From Maritimibacter sp. (GTDB taxonomy: Bacteria; Pseudomonadota; Alphaproteobacteria; Rhodobacterales; Rhodobacteraceae): DNA of 9,011 bases. The stretch is taken from the NCBI GenBank assembly GCA_003520545.1, contig DOUP01000257.1:1-9011 (forward strand), written 5' to 3'. Below, one piece after another: positions 1 to 6,214 of the stretch (position 1 is its first letter; each line of letters begins with the position of its first letter). The position numbers and the translations under genes were made by a program. The notes under the pieces are model-generated. The model had not been told where the DNA came from and did no database searches. It worked only from the letters and a program-made list of their open reading frames with translations.

Positions 1-2
1 GG

Positions 3-137
3 CTGCGCTCCATCGACGTGCAGATGCTGCGCATTCTCGAGGAGATGTCCGCGGGGCGGCAGGAGAGCATGTCCGAGCTTCGCCATGACATCCAATCGCT
101 GACGCGCGCGATCCGGAGCCTCGGGGGGCAGGGCTGA
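3..137 (+). CDS. MotA/TolQ/ExbB-type proton channel subunit, C-terminal end (partial)
   Basis: Only the last 44 codons are inside the window; the reading frame is open at the left edge and ends at the TGA at 135-137. The visible tail begins LRSIDVQMLRIL and ends AIRSLGGQG. It is hydrophilic and amphipathic, with regularly spaced Leu, Ile and Met, so it is probably a cytoplasmic helix or short coiled coil. No membrane segment or diagnostic motif is visible. The assignment rests on context: the stop overlaps by one base (TGATG) the start of a MotB/OmpA-like protein, and such genes are normally paired with a MotA/TolQ/ExbB channel subunit. The overlap implies translational coupling and near-equal production. 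The role is inferred: the multi-pass partner that conducts ions through the inner membrane. A hypothetical protein of another family cannot be excluded. Confidence 0.55.
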   Translation: MRSIDVQMLRILEEMSAGRQESMSELRHDIQSLTRAIRSLGGQG

Positions 138-1801
138 TGGCACTGGCCCGCCGCTCCGCGCGCAACGTCTCCGGGTCGATTTGGCCCGGGTTCGTGGACG
201 CGATGACCGCGCTCTTGCTGGTTTTGATGTTCGTTCTGACCATTTTCATGGTCGTGCAGTTCGTCCTGCGCGAGGAAATCTCGGGGCAGGCGACGAAACT
301 GGACAACCTTTCACTGCAAGTTGCCGACCTTGCCGATGCCTTGGGGCTGGAGCGGCAGCGAACCGAAAACCTGCGCGAGGAACTAGGCGGGCTGACCTCG
401 ACCCTAAGCGATGTGCGGGCGGAAAACGCGTCGAATATCGCGCGGATCGCAAGCCTTACGGCACAAACCGAGGAACAGGCCGCGCGGATCGCTTCGTTCG
501 AAGACCAGGTGGCCTCCCTGCTCGCCGAACGGGACCGGGCCTTGGAAGAAGGTGAAGTCTTGACCGCGGATATTGCCGAGTTGGAAGCCGCACAGCGACA
601 GTTGATCGACGAGAAAGAGGCGCTTCAATTGGCCTTGGCCCGCGCACGCGACGAGGTCGACGCGGAGACCGAGGCCGCGCGTTTGGCAGCAGCGCGACGC
701 GAGGCCGTCGAGGCGATGTTGGCCGAGATCCGGGCTGAGAACGAGACGTTGGAAGCCACGATCACCGAACAGGAGACGGTGATTTCAGAGGCCGAGCAGG
801 CGCAGCTTGCGGATGCGGCGGCCCTGGAAGCGTTGCGGGCGCGGCTGGAAAACGCGGATGACGAGATTACCGCGATGAGCCTCGCCCTGGACGAACAACG
901 TCGAAAGGCCGAGGAAACGTTGACGCTTCTCGCAGCGGCCAATGCCGCGCGCGAGGATCTGGAGGCGGCGCGCGACGCGGCTTTGAGCGAGGCGGACCGG
1001 CAAGCGGCGCTCCTCGCGACCGCGCGCGAAACGCTCGCGGGCGAAGAAGAGCAATCGGAAGAAGCGCAGCGGCGCGTGGCTTTGCTAAATGAACAGGTGG
1101 CCGCGCTGCGCTCGCAATTGGGCAATCTGCAAAACGTATTGGACGAGGCGCAGGCGGCCGAGGAAGAGGCCCAAGTTCAGGTGGAAGCCTTGGGTTCGCG
1201 GCTCAATACAGCACTGGCGCGGGTCGCGGCCGAACAGCGCGCGCGTGCCAATGCGGAGACGGCCCGGGCCACGGCGGAGGCGGAAACTGCGGCATTGGAG
1301 GCGGCGGAGGCCGAGCGGCTGCGCGCCGAGGCGCGGGAGTTGGAGAACTATCGCTCCGAGTTTTTCGGCAAGTTGCGGCAGGTTCTGGGCAACCGCGAAG
1401 GTGTGCGGATCGAAGGTGACCGCTTCGTGTTCTCCTCGGAGGTTCTGTTTGATGTGGGCGGCGCGGATCTTGGTCCCGAAGGGCAGGCGCAGATCGCGCG
1501 GGTTTCGGACATTCTGCTCGATGTGGCGTCCGAAATCCCCGAAGGGATCGACTGGATCTTGCGTGTCGATGGGCACACGGACGCGACGCCGTTCCGGGGG
1601 AACGCACGTTACGAGGATAACTGGGAGCTCTCCCAGGCGCGCGCCTTGTCGGTCGTGCGTTACATGATGGACGATCTGGGCTTCCCGCCCGAGCGGCTGG
1701 TGGCGGCCGGTTTCGGGGAGTATCAGCCGATCGCGGAGGGCGACAGTGATGCCGCGCTGGCTGCGAACCGGCGGATCGAGTTGAAGCTCACCGAGAAATA
1801 G
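137..1801 (+). CDS. MotB-like OmpA-family peptidoglycan-binding protein with long coiled coil
   Basis: This 554-residue protein has three parts. (1) A basic N-terminus is followed by one membrane helix at about 18-44. The helix contains WPGFVDAMTALLLV, which matches the D-x-M-T-A pattern around the ion-binding Asp of MotB, so D21 is the likely channel residue. (2) Residues 46 to about 417 are rich in Ala, Glu, Arg and Leu, have heptad-like spacing and contain no proline: a very long coiled coil. (3) Residues from about 420 to 554 form an OmpA/MotB peptidoglycan-binding domain: DGHTDATP (D482), NWELSQARA (R502), AAGFGEYQP, then NRRIELKL near the end. D482 and R502 correspond to the diaminopimelate-contacting Asp and Arg of the family. 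The N-terminus should be cytoplasmic and the remainder periplasmic. The ATG shares one base with the preceding stop, and a G-rich stretch at 123-133 may act as ribosome binding site. It is probably the cell-wall-anchored stator-like partner of the upstream channel subunit. Its biological task (envelope maintenance, division or transport) is not readable from sequence. Confidence 0.85.
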   Translation: MALARRSARNVSGSIWPGFVDAMTALLLVLMFVLTIFMVVQFVLREEISGQATKLDNLSLQVADLADALGLERQRTENLREELGGLTSTLSDVRAENASNIARIASLTAQTEEQAARIASFEDQVASLLAERDRALEEGEVLTADIAELEAAQRQLIDEKEALQLALARARDEVDAETEAARLAAARREAVEAMLAEIRAENETLEATITEQETVISEAEQAQLADAAALEALRARLENADDEITAMSLALDEQRRKAEETLTLLAAANAAREDLEAARDAALSEADRQAALLATARETLAGEEEQSEEAQRRVALLNEQVAALRSQLGNLQNVLDEAQAAEEEAQVQVEALGSRLNTALARVAAEQRARANAETARATAEAETAALEAAEAERLRAEARELENYRSEFFGKLRQVLGNREGVRIEGDRFVFSSEVLFDVGGADLGPEGQAQIARVSDILLDVASEIPEGIDWILRVDGHTDATPFRGNARYEDNWELSQARALSVVRYMMDDLGFPPERLVAAGFGEYQPIAEGDSDAALAANRRIELKLTEK

Positions 1802-1812
1802 TCGTCACTCGG
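1791..1812. repeat. Short inverted repeat spanning two convergent stop codons
   Basis: CCGAG at 1791-1795 pairs with CTCGG at 1808-1812 around a 12-base loop that holds the TAG of the plus-strand gene and the stop of the minus-strand gene. There is no clear U-run on either side, so an intrinsic terminator is doubtful. It may be a weak bidirectional stop signal or coincidence. Confidence 0.25.
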
Positions 1813-2782
1813 CAACGGTGATGCGTGTGTTGTCAAAACTGATGGGGAGGCCGTCGCGCAGGAGGCGCGCGGCGATGACGTATTCGCCGACAGGCCACCC
1901 GCTGTTTGGGATGCGTTTTCCAGATGCACGGAAGAGCATAGCCTGGGTCCGCGTCAGGGTCTGTTCGTCTTTGATCAGGCGCCTTCGGTCCGGAAAGAGG
2001 ATTTCGATCTCGACCGTATCACCTGTGCGCCCGCCAGCGATCAGCACCCATCCAACGAGAGCAGGCGCATTCGGCGCGAATGCTTCGTCGCGATAGCCGC
2101 CCGCCTTGAGCAATTCGAAATCCGGGACAGCGTCGGCCATTCCAAGTCCAATTATTAGGCCGCTGTCGTAGGGCGTCAGGTCGCGCCAGAGGTCGTCGTC
2201 CGGGCCGTCATCCTCACCGCAGGATAGGATGTCGTCGGTGTTGAATGGGTCGACGATCTGACCGTTCTTGCGGACTGCCAAATGAACATGCGGGAATTCG
2301 GTGCGCCCGGAGTAGCCGACGTCGCCAAGCGGTGTGGCCAGTGATACGCGCTGGCCTTTCTTGACGGCGAGGCTGCCGTTCTTGAGGTGGCAGTATTGGG
2401 TTTCCCACCCGCCTCCGTGGTCGATCACGAGGCCGTTTCCGCATTCACGACCATCAAGCGTGGCGTCGAACCCATCGGAGAGGCCGGTGTCTGGCATGCC
2501 GTCCCGCAACGCGGTCACGACACCTGGGGCGGCGGGCAAGACGGTCACACCCGCTTCCATTGCCGCGAATGACGTCACTGCGAAGTCGGTGCCCTTATGT
2601 CCGTCATAACTGCGTGGACCGCAGGTGAAATCCGCTGCCCCTTCGGACGGGTCGCTGTCGACGTAGTTAAGAATGAAGCAGTCTTGACCCAAGGTGCAGT
2701 CCAAGGGCAGCGACAGGATGGGGTCGCGCGCGAGGGCAGGCGTTGCGAGGAGCAGGGTCAGAAGCAGGGCGGCGCGAAACAT
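1805..2782 (-). CDS. M23 family (LytM-type) metallopeptidase, exported
   Basis: With the ATG at 2782 the protein has 325 residues. It begins with a classic signal peptide (MFRAALLLTLLLATPALA, cleavage after A18), so the mature enzyme is periplasmic. The M23 zinc site is complete: H62 and D66 in GHKGTD, H165 and H167 in FPHVHL, plus the catalytic-type H132 in YCHL. Enzymes of this fold usually cut peptide cross-bridges of peptidoglycan. The mature part has six Cys (29, 35, 54, 114, 131, 188), an even number that suits disulfides. Residues from about 190 to 325 form a C-terminal domain, probably beta-rich, that I do not recognise. An upstream TTG at 2824 would give 339 residues, but it lies in the T-run of the clpA terminator and would bury the signal peptide, so it is rejected. 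No ribosome binding site is visible before the ATG. The gene ends 3 bases from the convergent OmpA-family gene, which fits an envelope-related neighbourhood. Confidence 0.88.
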   Translation of the reverse strand: MFRAALLLTLLLATPALARDPILSLPLDCTLGQDCFILNYVDSDPSEGAADFTCGPRSYDGHKGTDFAVTSFAAMEAGVTVLPAAPGVVTALRDGMPDTGLSDGFDATLDGRECGNGLVIDHGGGWETQYCHLKNGSLAVKKGQRVSLATPLGDVGYSGRTEFPHVHLAVRKNGQIVDPFNTDDILSCGEDDGPDDDLWRDLTPYDSGLIIGLGMADAVPDFELLKAGGYRDEAFAPNAPALVGWVLIAGGRTGDTVEIEILFPDRRRLIKDEQTLTRTQAMLFRASGKRIPNSGWPVGEYVIAARLLRDGLPISFDNTRITVAE

Positions 2783-2789
2783 GAGCGTC

Positions 2790-2819
2790 ACAGTAGGAGC
2801 GGAGTGCGACACAGGGCAA
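2790..2819 (-). promoter_or_regulatory. Possible promoter of the M23 peptidase gene
   Basis: On the minus strand TTGCCC (2819-2814) and TACTGT (2795-2790) are 18 bases apart. The -10-like hexamer ends 7 bases before the ATG, so transcription would begin at or next to the start codon and the mRNA would be leaderless, consistent with the missing Shine-Dalgarno sequence. The hexamers are only moderate matches, and the call leans on the terminator just upstream, which implies that a separate promoter is needed. Confidence 0.3.
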
Positions 2820-2820
2820 G

Positions 2821-2856
2821 CCAAAGAAAAACCCCCGCGCGATTGGCGCGGGGGTT
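2821..2856 (-). terminator. Rho-independent terminator of clpA
   Basis: Reading the minus strand, a perfect 11-bp stem (AACCCCCGCGC on the plus strand at 2830-2840, pairing with 2846-2856) closes a 5-base loop and is followed directly by TTTTTCTTT. It starts 19 bases after the clpA stop. The strong GC stem plus U-run is the textbook layout, and only the minus-strand direction has the U-run. Confidence 0.93.
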
Positions 2857-2875
2857 CGCTGTTTGATGGCCCGGA

Positions 2876-5200
2876 TCAGTCCGCCGTGAGAAGCGGAGGC
2901 TTTTTCTTGCTGGCCAAGCGTGGCGACCCGGCTTCTTCGATCCGCAGGTCAATCTCGCCGTTCTTCACGCCGACCTGAACCACACCACCTTTGGCGAGCT
3001 TGCCGAAGAGCAACTCCTCCGCCAGCGGCTTCTTGATGTATTCCTGGATCACGCGACCCAACGGACGGGCACCCATCCGGTCGTCGTAGCCCTTGTCGCC
3101 CAGCCATTCGGTCGCTTTCGGCGTCAGCTCTATGGTCACGTTGCGGTCCATGAGTTGCGCTTCCAGTTGCAGCACGAACTTCTCGACGATCTGGCCGATC
3201 ACCTCTTTGCCCAGCGGAGCGAAGGAAATGACCGCGTCCAGACGGTTGCGAAATTCCGGCGTGAACGTGCGTTCGATGGCCGCCGTATCCTCGCCCTCGC
3301 GGCGCACGTTGCCAAAACCGATGGCTTCTTTCGCCTGTTCGGCGGCCCCGGCGTTCGAGGTCATGATGAGGATGACATTGCGGAAGTTCACCGTGCGACC
3401 GTTGTGGTCGGTGAGCTGACCGTGGTCCATCACCTGCAACAGGATGTTGTAGACATCCGGGTGCGCTTTCTCGATCTCGTCGAGCAGGAGCACGCAATGC
3501 GGGTGCTGGTCGACGCCGTCGGTCAAAAGACCGCCCTGGTCGAAGCCCACGTAGCCCGGAGGGGCGCCGATCAGACGGGAGACCGCGTGTTTTTCCATGT
3601 ACTCCGACATGTCGAAGCGCAGGAGTTCCACACCGAGCTGGTCGGCCAATTGCCGCGCCACTTCGGTTTTGCCCACACCAGTCGGACCGGCAAACAGGTA
3701 GTTGCCGATCGGCTTTTCGGCATCGCGCAGACCGGCTCGGGCCAGCTTGATCGCCGAAGACAGGGCCGTAATCGCCTTGTCCTGACCAAAGACCACGCGC
3801 TTGAGCGACCCTTCAAGGTCCTTAAGCACGGCCTGGTCGTCCTTGGACACCGATTTCGGCGGGATGCGGGCGATCTTGGCGATGATATCCTCGATCTCCT
3901 TCACGCCGATGGATTTGCGACGCTTCGAGGCGGCGACAAGGTGCTGGGCCGCGCCCGCCTCGTCAATCACGTCGATGGCCTTGTCGGGCAGTTTGCGGTC
4001 GTTGATGTAACGGGCTGACAGCTCGACAGCGGTCTTGATCGCGTCGTTGGTGTATTTGATCGCGTGATGCTCCTCGAAGTGCGGCTTGAGGCCCTTGAGG
4101 ATTTTCACGGCGTCCTCCACCGAAGGCTCTTCCACGTCGATCTTCTGGAACCGGCGGCTCAGCGCGCGGTCCTTCTCGAAGTGCTGGCGGAATTCCTTGT
4201 AGGTGGTGGAACCCATGCAGCGCAGTTTTCCGCCCTGAAGCGCGGGCTTCAGGAGGTTGGAAGCATCCATGGCGCCGCCTGAGGTGGCACCCGCGCCGAT
4301 CACTGTGTGAATCTCGTCAATGAAGAGCACCGCGTCCGGGTGGTTTTCCAACTCGGTCACGACCGCTTTCAGACGCTCCTCGAAGTCACCGCGATAGCGG
4401 GTGCCGGCGAGCAGCGCGCCCATGTCGAGGCTGAAGATCACGGTCTTGGACAGGACCTCCGGCGTGTTGCCGGTTTCGATCCGCATGGCGAGACCTTCGG
4501 CGATGGCGGTTTTGCCAACACCGGGGTCACCCACGAGAAGCGGGTTGTTCTTGCGGCGGCGGCACAGGACCTGGATGCAGCGCTCCACCTCGGAGTCGCG
4601 CCCGATCAGCGGGTCGATGTCGCCCGCACGGGCTTTTGCGTTCAGGTCCACGCAATACTTGGCGAGCGCCGAATCCTTGGCTTCTTCATCGGCGGCGTCG
4701 TTGGTCGCCTCTTCGAAGTCCGGCGAGCCGGAGATCGGGCGGGTTTCGCCGTAGGACGGATCCTTGGCCACGCCATGCGCGATGTAGTTTACCGCATCGT
4801 AGCGCGTCATGTCCTGCTCTTGCAGGAAGTAGGCCGCGTTGGATTCGCGTTCGGCGAAAATCGCGACGAGCACGTTGGCGCCGGTCACTTCGGTGCGGCC
4901 AGACGACTGCACGTGGATCGCGGCGCGTTGGATCACGCGCTGGAAGGCTGCCGTGGGGACGGCTTCCGACCCCTCGATGTTCGTTTCGAATGCGCCGAGT
5001 TCATCGTCGATGTAGGAGACGAGAGTCTGGCGCAGCTCCTCCAGATCGACGCTGCATGCTTTCATCACACGGGCCGCATCGGGCTCGTCGATCAAAGGCA
5101 GAAGCAGGTGTTCCAGCGTCGCCAACTCATGCTGTCGTTCATTGGCATGAGCGAGCGCGGCATGGATGGCCTGTTCGAGCGTGTTGGAGAATGATGGCAA
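2876..5200 (-). CDS. clpA: ATP-dependent Clp protease ATP-binding subunit ClpA
   Basis: ClpA is the hexameric AAA+ unfoldase that feeds proteins to the ClpP peptidase in the cytoplasm; in the N-degron pathway it works with the adaptor ClpS. The 774-residue protein starts (M)PSFSNTLEQAI, typical for the family. The Clp N-domain is at about 1-145. The first AAA+ module has Walker A GDPGVGKT (224-231), pore loop YRGD (269-272) and Walker B VLFIDE (291-296). The second has Walker A GPTGVGKT (505-512), pore loop GYVG (549-552), Walker B LLLDE (571-575) and a sensor-2 GARP (710-713). The ClpP-docking loop is IGF (627-629). There is no ClpB-type middle coiled coil. The start is TTG at 5200: GAGGAG lies 7 bases upstream, and the only longer start (TTG, 5272) would add 24 atypical residues. 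clpS is not next to it. The gene sits downstream of gloB on the same strand and ends in its own terminator. Confidence 0.97.
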   Translation of the reverse strand: MPSFSNTLEQAIHAALAHANERQHELATLEHLLLPLIDEPDAARVMKACSVDLEELRQTLVSYIDDELGAFETNIEGSEAVPTAAFQRVIQRAAIHVQSSGRTEVTGANVLVAIFAERESNAAYFLQEQDMTRYDAVNYIAHGVAKDPSYGETRPISGSPDFEEATNDAADEEAKDSALAKYCVDLNAKARAGDIDPLIGRDSEVERCIQVLCRRRKNNPLLVGDPGVGKTAIAEGLAMRIETGNTPEVLSKTVIFSLDMGALLAGTRYRGDFEERLKAVVTELENHPDAVLFIDEIHTVIGAGATSGGAMDASNLLKPALQGGKLRCMGSTTYKEFRQHFEKDRALSRRFQKIDVEEPSVEDAVKILKGLKPHFEEHHAIKYTNDAIKTAVELSARYINDRKLPDKAIDVIDEAGAAQHLVAASKRRKSIGVKEIEDIIAKIARIPPKSVSKDDQAVLKDLEGSLKRVVFGQDKAITALSSAIKLARAGLRDAEKPIGNYLFAGPTGVGKTEVARQLADQLGVELLRFDMSEYMEKHAVSRLIGAPPGYVGFDQGGLLTDGVDQHPHCVLLLDEIEKAHPDVYNILLQVMDHGQLTDHNGRTVNFRNVILIMTSNAGAAEQAKEAIGFGNVRREGEDTAAIERTFTPEFRNRLDAVISFAPLGKEVIGQIVEKFVLQLEAQLMDRNVTIELTPKATEWLGDKGYDDRMGARPLGRVIQEYIKKPLAEELLFGKLAKGGVVQVGVKNGEIDLRIEEAGSPRLASKKKPPLLTAD

Positions 5201-5207
5201 GTGGACA

Positions 5208-5213
5208 CTCCTC
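5208..5213 (-). promoter_or_regulatory. Ribosome binding site that fixes the TTG start of clpA
   Basis: GAGGAG on the minus strand is followed by 7 bases and then the TTG at 5200-5198. It is the strongest Shine-Dalgarno sequence in the window and decides the start of clpA, because no in-frame ATG lies near the conserved N-terminus. Confidence 0.8.
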
Positions 5214-5277
5214 GGTTCTGTGGCCGGGGGCGGGATTTCGGGCCCGTCCGCTCCGACCGTGGCCTCGTACAATTAAG

Positions 5278-5293
5278 GTTCGGTTTTCCGAAC
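5278..5293. repeat. 16-base inverted repeat in the gloB-clpA gap
   Basis: GTTCGG and CCGAAC form a perfect 6-bp palindromic pair around 4 bases (AAAA on the minus strand). It lies 77 bases upstream of the clpA start. It could be an operator for a dimeric regulator or an RNA hairpin in the clpA leader; no U-run follows on the minus strand, so it is unlikely to be a terminator. Confidence 0.4.
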
Positions 5294-5326
5294 GTATCTT
5301 CAAGGGTTTTCTCACCAAAATTATCT

Positions 5327-5346
5327 CACACAGCGGTGATCGTGTG
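5327..5346 (-). repeat. Weak hairpin just after gloB, possible terminator
   Basis: On the minus strand CACAC (5346-5342) pairs with GTGTG (5331-5327) over a 10-base loop, followed by AGATAATTTT. It begins 8 bases after the gloB stop. The stem is short and not GC-rich, so it would be at best a leaky terminator that lets gloB transcripts continue into clpA. The rest of the 5201-5354 gap is AT-richer than its surroundings and shows no clear promoter. Confidence 0.25.
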
Positions 5347-5354
5347 CTTTTGGC

Positions 5355-6122
5355 TTAGAAATTATCCTTGGCACGGCGGATTTCGGCGAAAACCTCGGCG
5401 TCGGATGCGTGATCCATCCCGACGGCGTGTTTCATGTCCGACTGTCCTGCGCGCAGGAAAGGGTTCGTCTTTTTCTCTTCGCCCAGGATCGACGGCACGG
5501 TGAATTGACCGGCAGCGCGGAGTTCAGAGACATTGTCGGCGCGTTGGATCAGCGCGGAATTCTGGGCGTCGACCGACAGCGCGAACCGGGCGTTTGCCGC
5601 GGTATATTCGTGGCCCGAGCAGATCTGGGTGTCGTCGGGCAATTCCATGAGGCGGCTTAACGTGCCCCACATCTGCTCCGCCGTGCCTTCGAAGAGGCGA
5701 CCGCAGCCAAGCGCCATCAGGCTGTCGCCGGTAAAGGCCACACCTGCGTCTTCGACGTAGAACGCGATGTGGCCGATGGTATGGCCGTCCGCCGCGATCA
5801 CATCGACAATGTGGCCCGCGAAATCGAGCGGGTCACCGGGCTCTACGGCGACATCGAGCGCAGGCAGGCGTTCGGCGTCGGCCTTGGCGCCGATCACGCG
5901 GCAGCCGAATTCAGCCCGCAAATCGTCCACGCCTTCGATGTGGTCGCCGTGGTGGTGCGTGATGAACAGGTCATCGAGCGTCCAGCCGCGATCCCTCAAC
6001 GCTGTGAGAATCGGCGCGGTTTCCGGAGCGTCGAACAGCGCGGTCTTGCCCGCTTTCGCGTCGTGCAGAAGGAAAGCGTAGTTGTCCGAGCGGCATGGGA
6101 TGGTGACGAGTTCTAAAGCCAT
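5355..6122 (-). CDS. gloB: Hydroxyacylglutathione hydrolase (glyoxalase II)
   Basis: GloB hydrolyses S-D-lactoylglutathione to D-lactate and glutathione, the second step of glutathione-dependent methylglyoxal detoxification in the cytoplasm. The 255-residue length is normal. The metallo-beta-lactamase-fold binuclear metal site is complete: THHHGDH (55-61, ligands H56, H58, D60, H61), H114 in DGHTIGH, D133 in TGDSL and H171 in SGHEY. The glyoxalase II C-terminal domain is present, with CGRLFEG (140-146), KKTNPFLR (217-224) and the glutathione-contact RRAKD near the end. The ATG at 6122 gives the usual MxLELVTIPC start of this family. No Shine-Dalgarno sequence precedes it, and the mRNA may be leaderless. 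A methyltransferase-like gene diverges upstream; clpA follows 154 bases downstream on the same strand. Confidence 0.96.
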   Translation of the reverse strand: MALELVTIPCRSDNYAFLLHDAKAGKTALFDAPETAPILTALRDRGWTLDDLFITHHHGDHIEGVDDLRAEFGCRVIGAKADAERLPALDVAVEPGDPLDFAGHIVDVIAADGHTIGHIAFYVEDAGVAFTGDSLMALGCGRLFEGTAEQMWGTLSRLMELPDDTQICSGHEYTAANARFALSVDAQNSALIQRADNVSELRAAGQFTVPSILGEEKKTNPFLRAGQSDMKHAVGMDHASDAEVFAEIRRAKDNF

Positions 6123-6128
6123 GGGGGA

Positions 6129-6157
6129 AATATGGGATGTATGAGCCGAATGCTCAA
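6129..6157 (-). promoter_or_regulatory. Candidate gloB promoter giving a leaderless mRNA
   Basis: On the minus strand TTGAGC (6157-6152) and CATATT (6134-6129) are separated by exactly 17 bases, each matching the sigma-70 consensus at 4 of 6 positions. The -10 hexamer ends 6 bases before the ATG, so transcription would start at about the A of the start codon. This fits the lack of any Shine-Dalgarno sequence. It is a prediction from spacing and sequence only. Confidence 0.45.
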
Positions 6158-6214
6158 GGGCTGGTGTGGCGGTTTGCCCCTTCCCCTGAGTGTGTGATGC
6201 GCTAACGTGCCCCC

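Noticed and set aside
3..1801. A Zorya-type anti-phage system (ZorA-ZorB pair)
   Set aside because: The channel/OmpA arrangement is similar, but in Zorya the long tail is on ZorA, and effector genes (zorC/zorD or zorE) should be nearby. Here the long coil is on the OmpA protein, and the next genes are a convergent M23 peptidase and clpA. Upstream DNA is not visible, so this is a rejection on present evidence.
1805..2824. Longer start (TTG at 2824) for the M23 peptidase
   Set aside because: It overlaps the T-run of the clpA terminator, adds 14 residues in front of a perfect signal peptide, and has no ribosome binding site. The ATG at 2782 is preferred.
4307..5194. Long open frame (295 codons) on the plus strand opposite clpA, and another at 3155-4018
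   Set aside because: These are antisense shadows of the strongly conserved clpA in GC-rich DNA; their products show no recognisable domain and no initiation signals.
2876..5200. ClpB or ClpC instead of ClpA
   Set aside because: There is no middle coiled-coil insertion between the AAA+ modules, the N-terminus is ClpA-type (PSFSNTLEQ), and a ClpP-docking IGF loop is present, which ClpB lacks.
5295..5310. Heat-shock (sigma-32) promoter for clpA based on CTTGAA in the minus strand
   Set aside because: The -35-like CTTGAA is present, but no matching -10 element occurs at the right spacing; the nearest TTAA-like bases are too far away.
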